DNA of 64,000 bases from Nymphaea colorata (Eukaryota > Streptophyta > Magnoliopsida > Nymphaeales > Nymphaeaceae): the NCBI RefSeq assembly GCF_008831285.2, contig NC_045140.1, positions 28,166,131 to 28,230,130 on the forward strand, written 5' to 3'. Below, piece after piece: positions 48,601 to 58,769 of this stretch. The translations under genes and the position numbers were made by a program. Numbering within the stretch: position 1 is the stretch's first letter; every line of letters starts with the position of its first letter. The notes below the pieces were generated by a model. It was given only the letters and a program-made list of their open reading frames with translations. It made no database searches and was not told where the DNA came from.

Positions 48601-50056
48601 TTTTAACTTGTCAATGGAATTCGTCCAAAACTTCTTTCCGTTCTCATACTTTTCAATAGCCTCCCTGAACATTGCTTCTTTCACCTCAAGAGCATGATCT
48701 AGACATGAAAAAAAAAGGCACGAACGGAATTTGAATTAGTAATTCCCTTTTAGACTACAGATCTATGTGTGTTCGCTGTAAGATCACCTTGAGAATCGAA
48801 CTGGAATGTTTTCTTCTCCAATTCAATTTGCAACTTCTCGAGTTTGTCGTTTGCTTCTGAAAGCATCATCCAGGCTTCATAGCATTCATCAGTTTTAAGC
48901 TTGTATTGATTCACCAGCTCCTGATTTTTCTTCTCCAATTTCGCCAGTGATGCCAAGCTCCTGTCCTTAATCTATAAGCCAAGATTTTCAAGACCGTTAA
49001 GCTGCTGCCATTTTCCCTAAAATGAAAAGGTTAACGTCAATTAACGGATTAGTTACCTGATTCGCAGGAACCTCCACCTGTGCGCAACATTTATTGCAAA
49101 CGACATAGTTGGGGTTGATGAGAGAAGCTGCAAACGGCGCAAACTTTTAGCCTAGTTTGTAGCTTAATTATTGCAAGGAAAGACGTTGTAATCCATACTC
49201 ATTCATAAATACCAGGCAATTTTGGCGCTCTTCTAATGCAAATTCCTGACAGCAGAGGACTCCCAATCACGGATTCAAATCTTATAGTTATCGCATCCCC
49301 ATGTTGAGCAACAGCTGCCCTAATATCTACAACCTGAAGAGGCCTGTTAGCCCCCACACATGAATATACATCGAGTGCCGCAAGGGCCTGAAATTCGTCA
49401 AATGGCACTTAAATCAGTCGGACGGAATATGGTATGCAAAAGAAAATGTTAAATTAAGGTGGACAAGAAAGGATATTTTGCCTTCTCTCCCTGTACGAAG
49501 ACATCGAATACCCTCATCCCGCGAGGCCCATTTGTGTTCACAATCTCCGCGAAATGGAGGTCAATGAAATACTCCCCTGGCTCAAGATTGTCAAAGACAT
49601 AACAGAAATTCCCAAATCTTGCACATTGGTATATGCTTGGTGAGCTTCCCCCTTCGATGATCTTTTCTTCCGTCCTCATGATGTCCCCCCCTTTGAAAAA
49701 CCCATCTTCCGAACAGTTCAACCCTTGAATCTTTCCACCACCAGCATTTACAAACATCAAAAACCCCTCTGACTCTACACAAGAAATAAAGGAAAAACCC
49801 CTCACAATTAGTCGTTAGAGATTTGAAGCCTTAGTGAAAGGTGAAGGAATAAACAAAAGAAGAACTAACCTGACAGATCCATATGATTGAACCCACGCTT
49901 CAGAAATCTCGAACCATGAGAACATAGCATCAAATCCATAGACTCCTCGTCGCACTCGCCTGAGAAAAAATCAGGTGGGTGGTGGGACAGAGGGAGTGGG
50001 TAAACGTTTTCCGACTCGAAAACTTCAGATGGCATCTGGAAAGCGCTTGTTTCCAT
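45618..50056 (-). CDS. KIN14: Kinesin-14 motor protein with N-terminal malectin domain
   Basis: Minus-strand exons in transcript order: 50056–49870, 49774–49482, 49387–49213, 49127–49057, 48971–48788, 48698–48589, 48482–48383, 48241–48155, 48070–47891, 47788–47515, 47409–47248, 47174–46959, 46885–46848, 46754–46591, 46502–46377, 46286–46158, 46028–45618; 968 residues. A malectin-like carbohydrate-binding fold (about 63–215, [10 protein letters not shown] to [10 protein letters not shown]) is followed by a CNKCC cluster, a coiled coil (about 243–395) and the motor (about 403–745) with P-loop GQTGTGKT (488–495), switch I NEHSSRSH (600–607) and switch II DLAGSER (633–639). The neck [18 protein letters not shown] before the motor is the kinesin-14 signature and predicts minus-end movement on microtubules. 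A second coiled coil and a basic tail follow. The architecture matches the plant clade of Arabidopsis At1g72250/At2g22610. The start is the first ATG in frame. Introns 2 and 8 need GC donors. Exon 7 and 17 starts are the least certain. Confidence 0.92.
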
Positions 50057-52032
50057 CGGAATGTTCGATTTCCTGGTCACAGATGGCCTCCAGAAGAAGA
50101 GGAAAACGGAAGGGCGAAAGCGTCTGCGGCTCTTAGTTTTGTTTGGATGGCGGAAAGAAGAAGGAGAGCCAATTTGGTTTCAATTTGTAAATTCAAACGA
50201 GCGTACCAAGCTGACCGTTTTAAATGTTCGACCGTTGAACTTTGCCTGTGGGGAGACGAATGCAGTATGACGAAAATATCCGCAACATTTGACAAATGAC
50301 CCTCGTCTTTCTTTTTTTTTTTATGGTACCTTTATGTCGTGGCCTTTTTTCTGCGATGTTGTCACTCTTACCCACTTTTAAGTTGTGGTTTTCTATATAT
50401 TTTTAGACTTCATTCTAACAAGCCATTGTGCTTTCGTGCGCTCTAATAATACTTCACAATGTTAAGACATTGTGCATGTCAGTAAAAAGGAAAGTACACA
50501 AAAACTGTAATAAAAATTATCCTTCTATCGAATGAACTTCTAGTTATGCAGTCGTTCTTCGAGATTACACCTTTGTGGCCACAAAACCTACTTCTAGCCC
50601 TAGGCATCTACATACCACAAGCTGTCATTTCTCTAGCGAGTTATTTGTACTTGTTGGTGAACAATCTTTAGATCTGATTTGAATATACTCTTAACTCATC
50701 TGTGTTTTTTGGATATTTACATATTCAGATTTGATTACAAACAAAAAAACAATCATATTTGAATCCAAATCAAAAATCCCATTTTACAATATGAATCTGA
50801 GTTTTACATTCATATCCAAATTTGAAACCGAATTTTGAACCAAATCGGGCATATTCTCTAAATGCATGAGCATTGGATATATGATATTTATTCAAAATTA
50901 AATTTGATTCGAATATGGATCTCGTCGGATGTTCCTGTGTATCTGAATCTAAATCAGAATCCGATCAAATGTCATTTCTTAAATTTGAATTTGATATGAT
51001 TTCTCAATTGAATATTTTCTTTCATTTCCCATTTTTTCGGAATGATTCTATTGGGTATCCTATCCAAATTGGATATATTGACATTTTTTAACTAACTACC
51101 AAGATTCATTTAGTTTGTTATAAAAAACATAGACCACATTTTATTTCATGGTCTGTCCAGTTCTATTCACTTAGCTGGGTTGAACCAGTTTTTACTGATA
51201 ATGAAATCAGTCTTGTTTGGCTAGTAGTCTCATGTCCTACATGACCGATATTATTCTCGAACCATCTTAAAAATTTCCATCATAGTATACGATACACCAG
51301 TAAGGTTCCTTTCCAAACCAGTCTTGGTAAACTTGCTGCTGTGGTCTGTGAGCATAACCTAGTTTGGACTAAGCTTGTTCATAAGAAATTATCTTTCTCG
51401 TCACAGTCTCTGAATGTTCAAAAGAAAGAGTGATGCTTATTGGTTCTTCAGTAGTATTTTGTGGGGATGCAAAGAAACTGCAGAAGAATTAAAAATGGAA
51501 TATTGGAGAGGGAACGGTTAAGTTTTAGAAGGAGAAATACTTGCATTTACCTGCACCTGTCTGTCGAGGAACTAAGTCTCTTTAGTGAAAGCCTCAACTA
51601 TTCCATTAAATAGATCTTTCGTTCTGATTTCATCCTAAAACCAGAATTTGGAGACATTCTATCCAGACCTGATTTCCAGCACCCACAAATTCAAAATGGG
51701 CCAGACAGGTTAAAGATCAAAGGAAGAGGAATCTCCTCCATTTCTATTACTGATTTCTGGCAGTATATCAGGAGAAAGTGGCAAGCAATGCCCCTTGGGG
51801 TTGAATAGTTTGAGTACATTCAACTTACAATACAAAAATATGAGTTTGTGGCTACCAAAAACCTAGATAATACATAATGTTTTTGTAAATACTCAAGGGA
51901 AGTACTGCAGTTCTCTGCAGGCCAAATCATATGTACCACATCAAGTTCAAGCAACTTCGGAAGTTAAAACGACCCTTAAAATTGAAGTTAGAGCTTCATC
52001 CTTCTTTTTAAGCTGGCGGAAAGGAAGTGTTT
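50057..52032. other. Kinesin upstream region and intergenic repeats
   Basis: The first few hundred bases (50,057–50,300) should contain the kinesin leader and promoter, read leftwards. 50,640–51,090 is a further member of the AT-rich repeat family (GATTTGAAT, GGATAT, AATCCAAAT words) ending TATATTGACATTTTTTAAC. 51,100–52,000 holds unassigned sequence that may be retroelement-derived, but I cannot name it. Confidence 0.5.
50640..51090. repeat. AT-rich dispersed repeat, family copy
   Basis: Composed of the same short words as 1690–2060 and 7543–7834 (TTTGAATCCAAATC, TTGGATATA, GAATCTGAATC) and ending with a TTGACAT terminus. No coding content. Confidence 0.5.
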
Positions 52033-52275
52033 GGGTTTTGTCTTTGAATTTTCTGTTTGCAGAAAGAGTGTTTTTTGTTTTCTTCTTTGTCATTGTTGCT
52101 GAGAAAATTGCTTGCTTGTTTTTATCTATTTCTCTATCTGTTTTTCATTTTATTTTGGTATGCATAAGGAAAGATTCATATTTGGGATCTCTCTGCCTTT
52201 TTTCTATCTGTGTTCATGTTGTAGACAGACTTGTTGCATAGAAGTGTGTGTGATGATCGTAGTAGCCAGGACAGA
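52033..52275 (+). repeat. Dispersed repeat copy 1, upstream of SpoU gene
   Basis: Matches 55,382–55,660 in direct orientation, from GTCTTTGAATTTTCT through TTTTTATCTATTTCTCT, AAGATTCATA, and GATCGTAGTAGCCAGGAC. It lacks a ~40-base segment present in copy 2. No family assigned. Confidence 0.75.
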
Positions 52276-52364
52276 CAGTCTTGGTACTTGAATCAGGATC
52301 ACTGGCATCCGATTAGGTTGGACCCAATAAAGTTTGGATCTGTCCTGAATCCAGACTTAATATG

Positions 52365-52370
52365 TATAAA
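52365..52370 (+). promoter_or_regulatory. TATA box of the SpoU-type gene
   Basis: TATAAA in GTATAAATCCGTGG, with CCAAT at 52,324–52,328 about 40 bases upstream. A CT-rich likely start region follows at about 52,395–52,430. This fits a core promoter for the leader exon ending at 52,586. Confidence 0.5.
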
Positions 52371-52394
52371 TCCGTGGCGTCCAAAGCACCCGCC

Positions 52395-52586
52395 TCTTTC
52401 CTCCCTCCCTCCCACTCTGTTTTCTCTTGTGTTATCTCTTCGAGGAGAGAAATGGCACGTGCGAGGATTCGGGTGTTCCGTCGTCAGCCGGAGATCGTTC
52501 TGTGGAGAAGAACGACGAGGAGGAAGGAGGAGAAGGTGTAGCAGACGGATAGGCGGGGTTCCCGTGTCGTTTTGACGACTCGGAAG
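52395..52586 (+). other. Non-coding leader exon of the SpoU-type gene (inferred)
   Basis: A GC-richer segment after the TATA box ending at a good donor (CGGAAG/GTATGTTC, GT at 52,587). The matching acceptor is CTTCACCAG at 54,506, preceded by a long pyrimidine tract. A TGA at 54,528 in the methyltransferase frame shows that this exon cannot extend the protein. It contains a 29-codon Arg-rich upstream frame (52,452–52,541). The start is approximate. Confidence 0.45.
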
Positions 52587-54545
52587 GTATGTTCTCTCGT
52601 CTCATTCAAAGAGGTAAGTGCTTCTCGATTTTCGGTTGTGCTCTTATGCCTGTGTGTTAGTTTCGTAGGTCCGCCTTTTTTTCGGCCGATTAATTTCGTA
52701 TGCTTGAAGGCTTCTGTCTTGTGCATGATTAGTATGGGCCCTGATTGGTTTTAGTGGCGTTCAGTCGTCGTTCTGATCTGCATTTTGCTTCATTTTTCGT
52801 TTGCATTCTTTCGTTTGGCTTCAGAATCGGGATTATTTCGGGATTTTGGAGTGTCAATGCGTCCATTCGGGATTTAGCGTCTGAATTTGTTCAAATCCGT
52901 GGAGCTGGGTTCATCTGGTTTGAAAACTCATTAATATAGCACCTGCTTTGCTTCTATCATGCGATTTCCTTTCGTCCATGCTCTTAATAGCGAGGAACGC
53001 AGACCGAAGGGCTGATGCAAATGCAGTAGTCAGGAACTTCTGAGTTGCTGTTATCTCGAGACTCTCGGGTTTTCCTTTCGAGTTCTTCGGTTTATTTATC
53101 ACGCTCACCGTAGAACTGGACTGTGTATATGTGTTTTATGTTGTATAGGCTGAGGGCTCTTAACTTCTTTGGCTATTAGAATATGAGTGCAAAGAATGTG
53201 GATCTAAATCCATTTCCGCAGAGCCGTTTCATGAGCGGGGAGGTTTGCCCTTCTTTTTCAGTTTGAGATCACACAATAGTCTTGTCTTCCTTTCCTTTGT
53301 CAGGTCCTTCGGTTGTAAGAGAATAGTTTGTAATTTTCTGTCAGATTGAAATGTTCGTTGGGTTCATCGGTTTTGCGATCTCAGTCAATTATGGGTTTCC
53401 TGTCTTGCTTCAATGGGACGCTTAGTCATGCGTTGTCTTCGTTGCGATGAATTTTCTTTTCTCCCTTTTCTGCCCCCCTAAATACCGTTTGGCGTCATGG
53501 ACGTGGATGTCATCGCTGTTTCGGTCGACATGTAGACAGTGTAGGTACTAGGTTCTGGCTTCGCTTCTGGGAACTGGTTGGCAGGTCTCTTGAATTTTCT
53601 CCATTGCCGGAATAAAATCACTTCGGGCTTTTGTTCTCGAAAGCGTCGATTTCTTTTAGCTTCTGTAATGCATCTTCATTTCTTCTTGTATTTTGAGTAC
53701 TGTGAGTAGGAATTACAACGGTGTCTGGGTGTGTGTGTTTTCTTGTGTGCATTTTCTGATTAACTACGTCTCCTTAAGGATGGTCGAAAGATTTGAAAAG
53801 TGGTCATCCTGTCAATGTATTCATTATTTGTTCAGTGTCCCATTTGTCCCACCTCGCTTTTATGCCGGTAAGAAAAGCGACATTATCTGTTAGGCGCTTC
53901 TCTTCTCCTCCTTTTCCTTCTTTCGACCTTACACCTTTCTCTTTCCAGGACCTTGTGCAGTTCTTACCTACTGTTACTTCATCTTTTTACGGTATTGTTA
54001 ATTTACTATGACAACACTGCATCTCTGCATGTGCTTGTTTTATGCTGTTACTATGAAACACAGAAACAATGCTGATTTGTGTCCGGAGAAACTAAAAGGA
54101 TTTGCTATTCGAGATTTGGCCATGGACCACCGTTTCTTATCAATATTTGCACCATAAAGCAGACGAAACCATTTTTGCATGTTGTCCATTTGTGTGCTAT
54201 CGAGTATGGTGTTTCCCAACTTTTCACTTGGTCATAAACATTCTTCGCTACCATTATGTATCCGTGAAGTTTTTTGTACTTATACAGCTTGTGAATAGGA
54301 TCAAGTAGTGGTGTATCGAGTAAGATATAAAACATATTGCACGTCCTTTTATTGTTTTTTCTAATGCTGTCCATCTACCACCTTTCCAAAACTGAAGGAA
54401 TGCTAGTAACACTTCACAGTATTCACACCACTGAGATATGTGTTGTCATTATTGTTTTGAACAAAAAAGAATGTTATTTTTTCCTGCCTTCTGTCATCTT
54501 CACCAGACTGAGACCATACTCGACGCCTGACAGCCGTCTGTGTTC

Positions 54546-57500
54546 ATGTCTTTCGTTGGCAAGCTCTGCATTAGAACTTCCTTCAACCCTCCGTTGATCA
54601 CCCAACCTGAAGCAGTCCAAGGGCGAAGGCCTCCAGCGCATATAGAATCAATCTCCAGCACCACTAACCCGTTTGTGAAGCACTGCCTCAAGCTTCGTAA
54701 GAGCTCCAAGTACCGTTACTCCTCAGCCTCTGCCATCGTCGTCGGATTGACACCCATCAGGTGAATCGTCCCCTTATTTTCACGTGTGGAGCATTTCTCT
54801 TTCCTTCTGAAATCATTGGTCTTATTGGTTAGTAGGTTTAACAAAACGCGTCTTATTGGAAAAAGACGTGTATAATACGACAAAACATAGTCAGCCGTAT
54901 AATACCTGTACAAAACACCTCTTTTTTAAAAAAAATGTCAAAAAATAAAAAACGTGAAAAAAAACGCGTATTATACGTGTATTATACCTATTTTTTCATA
55001 TTTTTATGATTTTTTATTTTTTTTATAATTTTTAGGATTTATTAAATGTTTTAAATTTTAAAAAAGTTTGCCAAGATTTTCCCGTTTTATTCTCGATATA
55101 TACAACTTTGCCGTATTATACCAATCTTTTTCCTCGCCGTATAATACCCGTACACGTTTTTTGTGACAATCACTTTAACTTCACAAATTTAAACTAGTTT
55201 TAGTACTTCTACTTGTTGATTGATATCTTGAGTAGAATGGGAGAGTAATTCCGAGACATTGCAGCATCTTGTACTATTTATAAGCATGTCTACATGGTCT
55301 GGTCTTGGTGGTTGAGGGACAGATGTTCTATGATTTCTTATGGGAAATTTATTTTAAAATTTGTTTCCTACACCTTGAAAAGGGTTCTGTCTTTGAATTT
55401 TCTATTTGCAAAAGAAGAGTGTTTTTTGCCTTCTCTTTTGTCGTCATTGCCAAGAAAATCGTCTTGCATGTTTTTATCTATTTCTCTGTCCATTCTTTGT
55501 TTTATTTTGATATATATGAGGAGAGATTCATACTTGGGTTCTCTCTGCCTTGAAGTTGTCTTTCTAGACCCATTCTATTGCTTCAGTTTTGCATCTGTCT
55601 TCATGTCCAAGACAGGATTGTTGCGTAGAATTGTATGTGATGGTCATAGTAGCCAGGACTGGTTGGTTCTTGTAGCACTTCAAGCAGGATCACTTGGTTA
55701 TGTTAGACTTCTAATTACTAACTGTCAGGGTCTGTAGCACTACTTAAGATGAATTGTAACTTTGATAATTCAAGTTGTTTGAAACATGTATGCATTTGCT
55801 ATATGTATCTCAATCAACAATCTCAAGTTCAACTTGTTTCAAATGGTCCCATATCTTTCAACTTGGATTTTCTCTAGCAAGGTAAAGATGAAATTTACAG
55901 AGATCCCAGTGGTATTGCTTTTGTGCTGAAGTAGTTCTTGGTGCTTCTTGAATTCGTGACCTGCTGCTATTTCATCTTAATACTCTTGATGTGCTATATA
56001 GCCTGTTGAGTAAGCACAATTAGAACCTTTGGTTACACATTCAAGTTCCCTTTGGAACTGTTTGAGTTTTGCTTGACATATGAGCTTCATCCAAATTTGT
56101 ATTCTTAGAAGCAATACTTTCAGGCATACAATTTCTCCTTGTGAATTTCAGTACATCTTACGACTGTGCAGAGAAATTTTTACGTTCCATGGGATAAAGA
56201 ACAAGGAAAGAGATATATTGGATTGTCTTCTTCTTCTGGATGATGCTGGAATACCAACAGAGTTAGTAGAGGCTTTTGATCGTTTGGTTAATGTTAGCGC
56301 TGGTGTAATGAGAAAAATTGCTGGTGTTCAATCCACAGAATCCACTAAAGCTGCGGCTCTTTTGAGGATACCTGCCAGTTTCTGTGACATTCACAACAAT
56401 GAAGGCAGTTCTGATTTCCAAAGGTTATTTCCAACATTAAACAGATTGCTGGTCTTGGATGGTATTCAGGTAGTACTCGCTTCTCCTTTATACTTTTCTG
56501 GATTTTTTTTTCTTTTTCTTAAAAAAAAATTGTCTTGGATTGTTAGAAAGAAACTAAAGCATATTGCTGCTCATAGAAATTGAAAGGGCAATTCTTGGCG
56601 ATGTATGTCGTTTACAAACTACAAAATATGATAAGAATACAATAATTTGCATAAAGAAAAATTCCAGTATATGACGTGATTGTTTGTGAGGCAATAATCT
56701 ATAATCATATGCACTACCTGATTCCCGTATTTGACCAAACTCTTTCCAGATTAATCAGGCCTCCCTTTTTTCAGTTTGAAGAATGCACTCCTATTAATTT
56801 TTAGTTTAGCTTCCTTTCTCATCCCTCTTTCCCACCCACTCCTAAGAATTCCAGTATTTGATTTATGATTGTTTGCAAAACCAATAATGTATAATCTTGT
56901 GCCTACCTGCTTCCAGTATTTGACTTTAGACTGTTTCCAAATAAGCCAGGCCATTTTTTTCTGAAGTTTGATGAATGCCGCCTTACTATTTTTCTGATTA
57001 ACTCCCACTCTCAACCCTCTTTCCCACTCACTCCTTTTTGGTTTCTTGCTCGGAATAAACATGGTGTAGCATATTGCGTCGTCTTGTATGCTGATCTAAG
57101 GCTGTTTAATTAGATGTCTAGGAATTATCTCATCTTCCTTTTGTTGTCTAAGGACTTTGTTTCCCTTCAAAGGCTAATCTTATGGGTTGCATTTCCTTCA
57201 ATTTGACTATTGCAGGACCCTGGAAATCTTGGCACGTTATTGAGAACTGCCATGGCTTTTGGTTGGGTAAGCTTTTACATGATACACCAATGCAGACAAA
57301 ACATGTATTTAATCATGCCAAAATGGTGTAAATGGCTTGATTTGTTCAATTTAGTTGTTTTATGTTTTACCTGTAGGATGGAGTGTTTTTGCTTCCTGGT
57401 TGCTGTGATCCATTCAATGATAAAGCCATCCGTGCATCGAGGGGATCGTGTTTTCAAATTCCAATAGTTTCTGGAGATTGGGTGCATTTGGAGTCACTGA

Positions 57501-57778
57501 AAAGCAGGTTTAAGATGAAGATGTTGGCAGGCCATCCAGAAAACTCAGGCTATGAGAAAACCTCGGTTTCACTCTCTCCTGAGTTTAAATTCGTTTGGGA
57601 GGATAAACCTTTGGCTTTAGTTGTAGGAAGTGAAGGACATGGACTGTCGGAGGAATCAAAGACTGTTTGTGAATTGATAAGCATTCCCATGGCAGGGGGT
57701 TATGAGTCCCTAAATGTCTCTGTTGCAGGCGGAATTTTCCTCTTCATGTTGCAAGCTAGGAAGCATAGAACTTACTAA
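54546..57778 (+). CDS. SpoU/TrmH-family RNA 2'-O-methyltransferase, probably organellar
   Basis: Exons 54546–54760, 56172–56469, 57216–57266 and 57377–57778 join in phase to 321 residues. These enzymes transfer a methyl group from S-adenosylmethionine to a ribose 2'-OH in rRNA or tRNA, using a knotted SPOUT fold. The three family motifs are present: motif 1 [12 protein letters not shown] spanning exon 3 with its N and R residues, motif 2 [15 protein letters not shown], and motif 3 [19 protein letters not shown] near the C-terminus. The region before motif 1 ([15 protein letters not shown] and [10 protein letters not shown]) is the substrate-binding N-domain of RlmB/TrmH-like proteins. The first ~40 residues lack acidic residues at the very start and could be a chloroplast or mitochondrial transit peptide. 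The ATG is the first in frame after a TGA at 54,528. The RNA target is unknown. Confidence 0.9.
55382..55660 (+). repeat. Dispersed repeat copy 2, inside SpoU intron 1
   Basis: Direct-orientation match to 52,033–52,275. This copy has an extra segment (about 55,550–55,590, AAGTTGTCTTTCTAGACCC). It lies in the 1.4 kb first coding intron, so the two copies bracket the leader, its intron and exon 1. Confidence 0.75.
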
Positions 57779-58576
57779 TGTTTGGAAAAAACATAAATTC
57801 TAGTGACCAATGCGTTCTTGCTGTGAAAATTTGTCCGCTGACATATGTTTCAGAAACTTTAGGGAATGCTTGGCTTCTAATGGATGCAACAGCCTTCTAG
57901 TGGCTCACAGTCTCAATGGGTTAGGGCGGTCAACCACTGGTAGCTCATCGGTATCTAGCCTCTTGTGCAAGTCAGTCGCAGACCTGAAGCATGAGCCAAA
58001 GGGGGAAGGGTGTGCTTGTGGATTGCTCCCTCTGTTTTGCAAGCTGCTAAAATGGCTTCATGTTTTATCCAACTCTTGGTCGAGCGACTGCTGAACACGC
58101 GTTTGGTTGATCCCTTCTTTGCTTTGTGATTTCTTAAAATGTGTCTTTAAAGCTAGGGATGTCATAGAGCTTTGAACTTCGAAGTTGAAGAAGGAGTAGG
58201 GTTGATAAGCCTGCTTAAATTCCAAACCTATATGTAATTGGCTTGTTTAATTCTGCTTGAAATAAAAACAGAATCAATCAACTAATTTGCAATAGATGTG
58301 AAAATCAAGGTACGAATCAGCTTCTCTTTTGAGAAGCTGACAGATGCTTACGATATGATTCATATGAACCTGACCGTCATTTATCCCGTTCAAGCAGTAT
58401 TTTTTGAATTCGCCGGTATCACCAGACGATATGGAGACCTATGCACGCTGACAGTTAAGTACCGTATGGGGAGTTTAATGCAGCCATGCACCGGTCCTTT
58501 TCTGGTAATTAAGAATGTAAATATTTTTTGTTAATAGACAATTAGTGGTATCGGTTATCGGTTATTCGAGGATTCT
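57779..58576. other. SpoU 3' UTR and intergenic spacer
   Basis: Non-coding. Roughly the first 350 bases probably belong to the methyltransferase 3' UTR. No recognisable frame or RNA gene is seen before the ribosomal protein promoter. Confidence 0.5.
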
Positions 58577-58615
58577 GACCCGAACCCGAACCCAAACCCG
58601 AACCCAAACCCAAAT
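58577..58615 (+). repeat. CCCGAA/CCCAAA hexamer array
   Basis: Six to seven alternating ACCCGA and ACCCAA hexamers, telomere-like in composition but not the plant telomere unit, lying about 60 bases before the first AAACCCTAG box of the S29 promoter. Confidence 0.8.
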
Positions 58616-58626
58616 GTGCTACCGCC

Positions 58627-58635
58627 AAACCCTAG
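58627..58635 (+). promoter_or_regulatory. Telo-box (AAACCCTAG) of RPS29
   Basis: AAACCCTAG at 58,627–58,635, with an inverted TTAGGGTT at 58,740–58,747 close to the start codon. Telo-boxes are known plant promoter elements of ribosomal protein and translation genes, which fits the adjacent S29 gene. Confidence 0.65.
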
Positions 58636-58769
58636 ACATGCTTGCGCCGGATCATAAATAGGGATGATAAATAGGGAGCGGCCGTTTTCTTTTCATCTCT
58701 TACCAACACGAGCGCTCTTCTCCGCAAGTTTTCGATCTTTTAGGGTTCCCCATCGGCGTTCCTCCGACG

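Noticed and set aside
49470-49500. Alternative GT donor (TTC/GTACAGG) for kinesin exon 2
   Set aside because: It would remove the VQGEK end of the malectin core; the GC donor four codons later keeps it and the phase. Only cDNA can settle this.
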